From the NCBI GenBank assembly GCA_946811695.1, contig OX328124.1, positions 32,735,648-32,799,647 of the forward strand: a stretch of DNA of 64,000 nucleotides, read 5' to 3'. Within the stretch, counting starts at the first letter, position 1. Each line of letters starts with the position of its first letter. This document shows positions 56,576-64,000 of this stretch, piece by piece. The stretch is from Gonocerus acuteangulatus. Its lineage: Eukaryota > Arthropoda > Insecta > Hemiptera > Coreidae. A program made the translations under genes and the position numbers. Under the pieces are notes generated by a model, which saw nothing but the letters and a program-made list of their open reading frames with translations, made no database searches and was not told where the DNA came from.

Positions 56576-57053
56576 CTAGCTCTCATGTTAATTTCATAAT
56601 TGATATCCGCTCGCTACAGGTTATACCGAAACTCTAGTTAATCCAACTCGTTGGTAATATAGATCAATGCTTTTTTCGGTGGAAAATGTGCTGATATGCA
56701 ATTTAACACTACTTCAAAAGGATCTCTATTCTCGTTGTCACCATTTCGGACACATACTCGTTATCGCACAAAGGACACAAATACAAACACACTAACACAC
56801 AAAAAACACTAAGATCTGAAACAATAAATTGTAAAAAAAAACATCACTAATTTAACAACAAGTGACCACAAAACAATGAACATTAGAACGGATGAAAGAT
56901 CAACCAATGAAATTGCCCATAGGGATGAACCAATAGAAATGCGCTGATAATGGAGATAACTTCATTTGAGTTGTCATTTTATGATCTGGATCACAAAGCG
57001 TGAGCCTGAACGGGAGCCAGTTCTCGAGGTCGTGCAACCAGCACGTAAGTACC

Positions 57054-57380
57054 TTTTTTTTCAACACTGATCTTTAAAAATAATCTTAAATGAAATTCAC
57101 AAACATTGGCTTTATAATAAACAAATAAATACCCTACTTTAATGTGATATAAAGATGTAAGTATTCCAGGGATGAGAAGTTTGTCTTGAGTTTGAGTTGT
57201 TCATTTCCTCATGAAGAGTGTCTTGGAATCAATAAACCTTCTGATGGGAAAATACTTCTGTAAACTCTTAGCAACTTTCTCTCTTAACGGTTCTAAGTAA
57301 GAAGATTTACTAGTTTGTACATCCTGCTTTAATCCGACCTGCATTTATGACGTAGGAACGAGGAGGCAAGAAACACTTCT
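57054..57380. other. No feature recognised
   Basis: No gene or shared repeat between the TIR element and the next family A copy. Confidence 0.4.
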
Positions 57381-57701
57381 TTTCGGAACAATTTTCAACT
57401 ATATCAATCATTTCTGAATATCGAAAAGGAATTAGTTTCTAAATGTAGTTTTATTCACTTCTCTCAAAAACGGTAACAGATATTGCCTTCATTTGTTTCC
57501 CTGCGTTACAGAACCTATACAAAGTGTACCTGGAAACGAAAATCTGTCAGCGCAATGATTTTTTTCGGGCGAATGTGCAGAACCTGACCTTTGAAATTAG
57601 ACGACGTATTTTTGTACCAAATTTCATCAAAATCGGTCCGCTTGTGAGAGAGCGAACAGACAAATATGATTATATATAAATATATTTTTATTACCTATGG
57701 G

Positions 57702-58129
57702 TAGGCTTGCCACATTTTTGGCGAGTGAAACCGGTACACATTGACATGGCATAGCCCTCCCCGGACATTTTTTAAAACAATACAAGGAAAAAATAGCGTT
57801 TTAAGCCTTTTTTGAAGCCTCGCAAGTAACGGGAGTGGGGAATCTGGAAAACTAAATTGTTAGTCTACCCACCTTTTAAAAATTAAAAAAAAAGTTTATT
57901 TGCTACTTAAGTTACTTAAAAAAAAAATCGCTCGGGACCGGCCGCTGGCAGGACAGTGCAATTAGTTCTAGTGTTTGTTAATAGACTACAGTTAGAATAC
58001 TTCTTTGACAACGATTCACAAAACATTCTTAACAACATAAATTCTTTACTTTTTACATGTTACACCCGTTTACGGGACATTGATAAAACCGGGTGGGACA
58101 CCGAGACACCGGGATGTCTGGCAAGCCTA
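57702..58129. mobile_element. hAT-like MITE with 8-bp target duplication
   Basis: Perfect 11-bp inverted ends TAGGCTTGCCA and TGGCAAGCCTA. Perfect 8-bp duplication CCTATGGG (57694-57701 and 58130-58137), as hAT elements make. The 428-bp interior contains a short frame without recognisable motifs. Confidence 0.87.
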
Positions 58130-58195
58130 CCTATGGGTTCTAAAACTAAAATTTTCAAGTCGGCACTTCCGGAATGTGTCATAAGGTCCACTCAT

Positions 58196-58383
58196 GCAGA
58201 AGATACATTCCTTGCATCAAACTAATTGTCATTGATATTATAGTTAATTTGTTTTAAATTGTAAATTTATCCTTGTGGTCTGTAGGTACACAATGTATAT
58301 ATCATGTTTTGTTTTTTTATATCAAATAAACAGTTAAATATTAAATTAAAAAAAAAGAAGAAAAAAAAAGAAAAAAAAAAAAT
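58196..58383 (+). mobile_element. Poly(A) retroinsertion, possible mRNA 3' end
   Basis: Perfect 12-bp duplication AGGTCCACTCAT (58184-58195, 58384-58395). An AATAAA signal at 58325-58330 is followed about 17 bp later by an A-rich tail of about 45. The body matches none of the window's SINEs or LINEs, so it may be the 3' untranslated end of a host transcript copied by LINE enzymes, or an unknown LINE tail. Confidence 0.8.
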
Positions 58384-58440
58384 AGGTCCACTCATAAGCG
58401 GGTTCTTTCTTATGGACGGAGGGAGGGACTGTACACCAAA

Positions 58441-58869
58441 GAAAAAGGGCCAGTTGCCATGTAGATTATGTTTATGCGTAACCAAAATGCAAATTCCAGG
58501 TTTCGCCGGTGGTCCTTTCAAACTATTTTACAATTGAGATGAAATTTGAGTAATTTAGACATATCAATTACTAGAACATATAGACTGCACAAATAAGCAA
58601 AATAAATTTGAACCTTGAAGATAGGTATAAGTATTCTGATATATATCTAGAGTTATGTGTTGAGAAGTAGTTGATGTAGGCGAGTGCTGAGTGGGCAGCC
58701 CCGCGAAAACCTGCCGACAAAGGAACCGAGCAAACTTCTATCAATATTCCTTAGCTAAATCAAAGAAAGGACTCGAGCAACCACAGCATTTCTATAATAC
58801 ACTCCAAGTAGAAGACGGATATCAGCGAATTTTCAACGAGAACATACTCATAATAATAATAGATCAACA
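58441..58869. other. No feature recognised
   Basis: A 64-codon frame at 58691-58885 has no motif. No shared repeat. Confidence 0.4.
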
Positions 58870-58969
58870 TTCTCCTCAGTATTAAGGCCACCGATATTTT
58901 TTTAAGGATGAAGAACTGTAGCGTAATAAAATTATCCCCTTTTTACGAAAATCGCCTATTTTTCTCATT

Positions 58970-59060
58970 TTAGAATTTTTAGGTACTTCAACGAGGTCCA
59001 CAAAGATTATTTATGCTACTTGTAGAGTCGAGTACTAACAGATTTTAAGTAAGTTTTGTC
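58970..59060 (+). repeat. Repeat G, copy 1
   Basis: TCATTTTAGAATTTTTAGG, CAACGAGGTCCACAAAGATT and ATTTATGCTACTTGTAGAG, then TCGAGT, match the reverse of 63740-63812. Confidence 0.7.
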
Positions 59061-59839
59061 TCAAGAAATATTTTTCAGTTTATTTTTTCTTTCGTCATAA
59101 TCGCGACAATAGAGTATTCGGTTCAACAAAGGTCATATTAGACTGGTAAATTTTCAATTAGTATGCAGCGTAATGAGATACAAAAGTTGCAGTCATTCTG
59201 TTATTACAGTTAATGCTGTTCCCGTAAAGCTATGCTTTAAATTCCAAACATATTCGCTAGTTGGACAACTACATTAGTAACTGTTCGATTCCATTACGCA
59301 ACCAAACTATCAGTAATCCGATATCTAGTATTCCATCTGATTCGAAACTTTTTATATTTGCTTATTGAATTGTTCTTGAAAATTTTATTAGGATAAGTTC
59401 TATATAATTAAAATTAAATCAATACGCAATCCTTGAAAAAACCTCTACTCAACACACTATCTTTGTTAAGACGTCACTAAGGCTCTACAAACATGGCACA
59501 GAACTCAACAGACAAGACATGGGCTGACAGACTAACTGCCTAGAAACTCAACAGACTAATGGCCTAGAAATTGTAAAATGGACGAATATACTATACATAT
59601 ATATGTATTGTGCTATCCGGAAATTCGTACGAAGAATTTAATTCTTTCGTCTTATAATTAATACAAAGGCTATTTTTTATTTATTAGATTCAATCAAGTC
59701 AAAACATTGAGGACTAAAGGTATATAAACAAAAATCATAATAAATATAAATACAAAATTTGGGATGGACTAACATTTTTACTCAGAGGTATGAAACATAG
59801 TTTATCTTCTATTCTCTGACCTACCAAATATACACAACA
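59061..59839. other. No feature recognised
   Basis: AACTCAACAGAC and GCCTAGAAA are each repeated at short range near 59500-59570. Otherwise nothing. Confidence 0.4.
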
Positions 59840-59925
59840 AATTTCATAAATATCGGTCAAACCGTTTCGGAGGAGTTTTGTTACAAACATTGTGACAATT
59901 TGTATTCCATTGAGAATTAATATTA
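59840..59925 (+). mobile_element. Retroelement-type 3' motif
   Basis: AAATTTCATAAATATCGGTC, AAACCGTTTCGGAGGAGTT and TTACAAACATTGTGAC form the kind of block found in the 3' ends of several insect repeat families. No coding part remains. Confidence 0.4.
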
Positions 59926-60251
59926 TCTATGGAGTCTTCCTGTGAGAGCATAAAGGTATTTCGCTAATATGCGGTTGCGTAGGCTTTAATGCTATTGTGG
60001 GTTGGCTGACGAATGTTTTAATGTGGTAACGCATCGGGTGTAGGCTGTTTGATGTTATATTATACGCCACATTATGGTGCCACTGGTTTGGTTTGCGAAA
60101 TCGAATTCACTAAATTTAATTCTTCTTCCCCCAGTCAAGATTGTTATTCTTTCATGTCCTGATGTAAATTAGATAGAAAAGTTTATTTGTTAGGTATGAA
60201 TTCATACATGAGTTTATTATAAGGAAAATAATAAACCGATAATATATTATA
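59926..60251. other. No feature recognised
   Basis: No gene or shared repeat. Confidence 0.4.
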
Positions 60252-60555
60252 CTAGGTGTTACCTGGCGTGCCATACTAAACCTACTTTCTGCATCTAGAA
60301 AAGCAACACTAAACTAGAAACCAAATAAGTAATATTAAAATCTAATAACGCAAATATGTAACTTTTTGGGTTCAGAGTTTTGAATCCGGGACCTCCGAAC
60401 TGTGAGTCCTTTTTGACCTGGCCTATGACACTCCCCGGATTAAGACCTACCCGTGTGCCAAGTTTGGTCAAACGGTATGGATCTGTATAAGGAACAGACA
60501 GACAGACTGACAGCCGGTAGAAGATTTTGACATAGCCTATGACACTTTCAGCCCT
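60252..60555 (-). mobile_element. Helitron 3' part, related to 18640-19408
   Basis: Minus strand ends with TAACACCTAG before T (complement of A at 60251). Before it lie GCAGAAAGTAGGTTTAG and one tandem unit with CCAAGTTTGGTCAAACGG read forward. The 5' end is lost against a SINE. Confidence 0.8.
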
Positions 60556-60556
60556 A

Positions 60557-60713
60557 TATTTTTTTTTGGCGCACCGACATCTATGCCATTAACGCCCATG
60601 TCCATGGTTTTGCAGGGAATTTTCTCAACAAGCCCTGAAACGAGAAAAATTCCTGAACCTACATCTTCCGCATGAGAATCCAAGGTGTTAGCCACTAGAC
60701 CACGCGGACCCCA
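60557..60713 (-). mobile_element. tRNA-derived SINE, family alpha, diverged
   Basis: Forward: a T run, GGCGCACCGACATCTATGC, CATTAACGCCCATGTCCATG, AATTTTCTCAACAAGCCCTG and GTTAGCCACTAGACCACGCG (A box reversed). The B box region is deleted. Confidence 0.75.
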
Positions 60714-61412
60714 ACAATCCTTCTTCTAAAGCACACCCTTCAGGTAAAAACGGAAACCTTCAAGGACGGGAGATACCACAAAATATAACTCTCATGATCG
60801 TATCGGGACTCATTTCTGAGTTTTCGCAGCACGCATATTGTACTATCATTGAAGCTGTCTTTATGACTGGAAAGACCAAAATAAATTAATAAAATATGTT
60901 GCCAATACAACATTTGAACCTCTAATTTCTTAAAATTTGTCCTTTCTTTCCAACTACAACACAATCCTGTATCAATTCCCTGAGCGACACCGAGTAATTA
61001 TTGTCTAAAGAAGACCAAAGAGCCAAAAAATGCTTTCTTAGATTAAAAGTATCGAGTTATTTCTGTATCATTAGAATCATTTAATTGTTATTATTTTTTC
61101 ATCCTAAAATTCTCTTAAAACCATCATCACTTTTTTCAGGGAGTAGATGAGCCCTGCTGATGAGTCCTTGATATTTTTGCGGGATTCCCCATTTCCCGAT
61201 GAAAAGCTAATAGCGGCGAAATGACCTGCCTCCCCTCGTCGGGGTGAGATCTCCCAATCCCCGACGCTTTTCCTGTCTTATGCCATTTACTCCGGGAGCA
61301 ACTGTCAAAATATTTTTTTAAAAAATAGCATATTTTTTCTACATATAAATATCTCATATATAAACCTTAGGCAGATAAAAGACGTACTTAGGCAGTAAGA
61401 AAATAAAAATGT
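60714..61412. other. No feature recognised
   Basis: Short frames without motifs. The G/C-richer stretch near 61180-61270 shows no shared repeat. Confidence 0.4.
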
Positions 61413-61570
61413 ACGCCTCGCTGGAGCTGCGTAAGCTAAATACAAGTCATAGCAAAGCATCCAATAGAATGTCAAATGTCAGGCACGCAGGAGCTGCATA
61501 AGTAAGCATATTCCTTAGGAGGTGGGTAGTGTACGTTTCTTTTCTCAATAATTTGCTTAAAATAACCTTT
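61413..61570 (+). mobile_element. Two family B-type heads in tandem
   Basis: TACGCCTCGCTGGAGCTGCG at 61412 and TCAGGCACGCAGGAGCTGCA at 61480, the second continuing TAAGTAAGCATATTCCTTAG and TGGGTAGTGTACGTTTC like the family B head region. The rest of the element is absent. Confidence 0.6.
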
Positions 61571-61636
61571 ATCTGTATAACAATTCAATATATATTCAAG
61601 GTGAAATCAATATGAATTCAATCTATATAAGAATTC

Positions 61637-61740
61637 AAGGGATGGTTGGATTCCGCTAGGAGAAAACGTCAGATCTTCAGACAGAAATCTATATTGGACG
61701 TTTCGGCTGCACTTTGGTAGCCTTCTTCAGCTAAAAATAA
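61637..61740 (-). mobile_element. Repeat E, second copy
   Basis: Forward GGATGGTTGGATTCCGCTAG and TTGGACGTTTCGGCTGC...GGTAGCCTTCTTCAG match the ends and the core of 54226-54422. Confidence 0.6.
61696..61730 (-). ncRNA. Hammerhead-ribozyme-like core
   Basis: Minus strand: CTGAAGA, A, stem II GGCTAC with loop CAAAGT and GCAGCC (five of six pairs), GAAAC, GTCC. Same layout as 54331-54364. The stem III partner and cleavage site are not visible nearby. Confidence 0.5.
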
Positions 61741-61907
61741 ATATTAACAAATTAAAACTAAGACTAATCAGACAGTAAGGAGCTTTTTTTAAACACCATG
61801 ACAATAAATTTTGAACCAATCTTATTTTTGTGGTGGCTGTGGTGGATAATAGAAGACGGGGAGGGGAGGTGAGACTGTAAATCACAGAGGTGTTCGTCAT
61901 TTTGACG

Positions 61908-62097
61908 AAAGTTGGCGTTCTAGGGATAACACTCCGTGCCAAGGGTCGTTGGTTCGATTCCCACTGGGGGGGGGGCTTTTCTTTAGAATAAATAAAAGGC
62001 ATTAGCCCTGGCTAGAAGAGGGTGGTAACCTATAGATAACCCGGCCTAAAATTGAGGATATTATAGTGGACTTTAAATTTCAAATAAATAAATAAAA
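61908..62097 (+). mobile_element. tRNA-derived SINE, family gamma
   Basis: ACACTCCGTGCCAAGGGTCG, TTGGTTCGATTCCCACTGG (B box), TTAGCCCTGGCTAGAAGAGG, GTGGTAACCTATAGATAACC, CGGCCTAAAATTGAGG, ending AAATAAATAAATAAAAG. The first part of the tRNA head, including the A box, is missing or replaced. Confidence 0.8.
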
Positions 62098-62799
62098 GTT
62101 CTCATATTAGCATATTTCCGTTCTAAAGCAATTTAGATAGCTTAAAATAGAAACAGTTAATGTGTGAAATTGTAAAATAATTATGAAATGAATACAAGAC
62201 ACATTCCGCAAAGTAGATCAGTTTGTTTAAACCTTCTGCCATCTTGAAATTCAATACACACAAAAATAAAAAAATATGTCCTTGAAGGTATAATTTTTTA
62301 TAACGTGCATTTTTTTTTTTCAACCTTGAAAATATTCATGGGCTGCTAAAGGTTTCTAAAGAGCAAACAAATATTTAACTTTGCATTAAAAGCGGTTTAC
62401 ATTTCTCAGTTACCATACCTGATTGAAAGCAAGGAGTTTTCACCGTAAGAAACTTTGTAAGGCTCAACTTTACAAATGAGTTGTTTGGAAGTTAGAAGGG
62501 GGAACACTTGTTGCATTATTTAAGACATTGAACTTGAAGTTTACTCGCCGAATAAAGGCCACAAAGAATGAAGAAGCCAGAATATGGCTGAACAAGGAAA
62601 ACTAGTTCTTTTTATAACAATGTTTGTTTTTTTTCTTTCATCTTTTTAGAATGTAAACAGCTATTATAATATTCATTTTAGAACATCAAAAATAATTAGG
62701 AAATATTTTTGAATTAGAATAATAACAAGGATGAAAGTAAGAAAAATATTTTCTCCTTATAAGGGAAATTCTTTTCTTACTTGCAACCGGTTTACATGG

Positions 62800-62802
<3 letters not shown>
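62098..62802. other. No feature recognised
   Basis: AT-rich, no coding frame with motifs. Confidence 0.4.

Positions 62803-62850
<48 letters not shown>
62803..62850. repeat. (TA)n microsatellite
   Basis: Uninterrupted TA dinucleotides without family A or B flanks. Confidence 0.95.
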
Positions 62851-62853
<3 letters not shown>

Positions 62854-63234
62854 ACATACTCGTAGACAAACGATAATGTAGTCAAGGAAAGGACTGGAAT
62901 TCAATACCGTTCCTGAGATCTGGGCCCAGATGGTTGGCTAAGGTAAGTCAGCCAAAATATTCTCTCTTACCTCCCAAACTGATAACAGTTAATAACTCTA
63001 ACTAGATGTACCTCTCACATAACCTTTTCACTCATCTTAGTCATCATGGAGTAAATAAATTTTTTGAAATGGAATTCCGCTTCTCTCAAGTATTTTGCCA
63101 TTACCTATTCCTTTAAATCCGTCCTTACAATAGCGTGTTGAGAAGAGAATTTATGCATGGATTACGTAATGATTTAATCGAAATTATATAGAACTTTTCC
63201 TAATAAAATTTTCAAGAACAATTCAATAACACTG
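62851..63234. other. No feature recognised
   Basis: No coding frame or shared repeat. Confidence 0.4.
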
Positions 63235-63500
63235 TTCTGCAAAAAAAAAAAAACTTTTCTCCCCTCCCTTGAACAATTTTGCCTCTTTCTCATGTTTTCA
63301 GGTGTGCTGAGTCCGAATCTGAACTCAGAACAATTCTATCGCCCTCTGATTTTGAGAGAAAAGAGGAGAAACTTGGAAAAAATTACACTGTTCTGCACGA
63401 AAATCCTCCTTCAAACCAAAACATGCTTTCTTACTGTTTTCAAATGTGCTGAACACGAATTTGAAGTCAGATTCTGTCTATCACGCACAGTTTCTTGAGA
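63228..63500 (+). repeat. Diverged tandem repeat, two units
   Basis: ACACTGTTCTGCA begins both units (about 63229 and 63385). Both contain TTTTCAnnTGTGCTGA, CGAATnTGAA, TCAGA and CTATC. Units are about 150 and 115 bp. A 68-codon frame over them has no motif. Confidence 0.65.
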
Positions 63501-63652
63501 AATTCTAGTTTTTTATCCAAAAATGTGAGTTTTTTGTAAATTTGACGAATTTTTTTTGGCATCAAAACATAGTGAAAAAAATTCAAAAGCCCGATGATTT
63601 TGAGCGCAATGAAGTATATTTGAACGAAAAAATATTTCAAGTGGTTGAAGAA

Positions 63653-63753
63653 ATATGGCTAAAAGTGTTTTTTCAGAAACTGAAAAAACACTTTTAGCCA
63701 TATGAGTCGACTATTTACAGACACAAAGATTTGTGTCTGTAAATACTCGACTC
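63653..63753. repeat. Two back-to-back long hairpins
   Basis: The first is 63653-63703: 24-bp arms, perfect, loop AAA, beginning ATATGGCTAAAAGTG. The second is 63704-63753: 24-bp arms with one mismatch, loop GA, beginning GAGTCGACTATTTACAG. No base lies between them. The right arm of the second continues into repeat G. They could be transcription-stopping, replication-origin-like or transposon-end structures; the sequence does not say which. Confidence 0.92.
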
Positions 63754-63812
63754 TACAAGAAGCATAAATAATCTCTGCAAACCTCATTGAGGCTCTTAAC
63801 AATTCTAAAATG
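63740..63812 (-). repeat. Repeat G, copy 2
   Basis: Reverse of 58970-59060: CTCGACTCTACAAGAAGCAT, AAATAATCTCTGCAAACCTC, ATTCTAAAATGG. The two copies face each other about 4.7 kb apart. Confidence 0.7.
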
Positions 63813-64000
63813 GAAAGAGTTATTTATAGAAAGAGTATTTTTTAAAAATTTTGATTTGCACCCATTGAAGTTTTCGCTGAACCTATAAAAAACCAGAACC
63901 TCATGTATTTTTATTGATTTTTATTAATTAACATGTAGGCAAATATATAAAAAAATAGTTCGAAAATGGAAGCCTAATTAATTTATTTTAGGTCGTTTAT

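Larger units (their letters stand above)
55882..57053. mobile_element. TIR DNA element invaded by two SINEs
   Basis: Inverted ends of about 60 bp: GGTACTTACGTACTAGTTAC...CTCGAGAACTGGCTCCCG on the left, with the inverse at the right. A second inverted pair lies further in: GACTAGAGTTTCGCTATAAC near 56016 and its partner near 56612. Both borders are T runs, so no target duplication can be read. The interior left of the SINEs has CGAGCGTAGCGTGCG and no transposase. Superfamily unassigned. Confidence 0.82.
57381..58440 (+). mobile_element. Family A copy, 3' half with two insertions
   Basis: Blocks CTCAAAAACGGTAACAGAT, TTTGTACCAAATTTCATC, GAGAGCGAACAGACAAATA and a short TA tract, then, after a MITE, AAGTCGGCACTTCCGGAATG, then, after a retroinsertion, ATAAGCGGGTTCTTTCTTAT and a degenerate hairpin end. 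Diverged. Confidence 0.7.

Overview
This window looks like AT-rich intergenic DNA from an animal genome, most likely an arthropod and probably an insect. That is an inference from the repeat content: insect-type LINE RNase H tails, tRNA- and 5S-rRNA-derived SINEs, Helitrons, hAT and piggyBac relatives, and long (TA)n arrays. The species cannot be named from the sequence. I found no convincing host protein-coding gene, tRNA, rRNA or CRISPR. Long open frames are either microsatellite translations, readings of a 45-bp minisatellite, or broken transposon pieces.

The commonest component is a pair of non-autonomous families that I call A and B. Both begin with a head close to AGTCCGnCnCGCAGGAnCTG and carry a (TA)n array at a fixed internal place. 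Both end in a hairpin followed by a short sequence inverted with respect to a block just inside the head: GCGCGGTTCC/GGAACCGCGC in A and GCACTTTCC/GGAAAGTGC in B. They sit inside runs of A or T. The design resembles Helentron/DINE-1 rolling-circle elements, but the superfamily assignment is an inference. Pieces of A lie at about 5.7-12.8 kb, 21.5-23.2 kb, 34.2-37.1 kb, 46-46.7 kb, 50.2-50.7 kb, 54.1-55.5 kb and 57.4-58.4 kb. B lies at 1-659, 27.9-29.2 kb and 37.3-38.7 kb.

Other layers, left to right: a hAT element with an 8-bp target duplication and a broken unrecognised reading frame (4.5-5.6 kb); a 45-bp minisatellite inside an A copy (8.4-9.1 kb); a 5S-derived SINE (15.3 kb); a Helitron with canonical A|TC...CTAG|T ends (18.6-19.4 kb); LINE RNase H remnants (7.8, 20.6, 24.4, 25.0 and 46.8 kb); a 1.73-kb near-perfect palindrome (40.2-41.9 kb); a GC-rich TTAA-flanked MITE (43.7 kb); a piggyBac remnant (50.9-51.8 kb); a terminal-inverted-repeat element invaded by two SINEs (55.9-57.1 kb); a hAT-like MITE and a poly(A) retroinsertion with clean target duplications (57.7-58.4 kb); and two back-to-back perfect or near-perfect hairpins near the right edge (63.65-63.75 kb).

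The most interesting signals are the co-varying ends of families A and B, with two internal empty-site comparisons; hammerhead-ribozyme-like cores on the minus strand at 54.3 and 61.7 kb, with a weaker one at 33.5 kb; the sharing of one 3' tail between 5S- and tRNA-derived SINEs; and the long palindrome. Nothing here forms an operon or pathway. The elements relate to each other by nesting and by shared 3' motifs.
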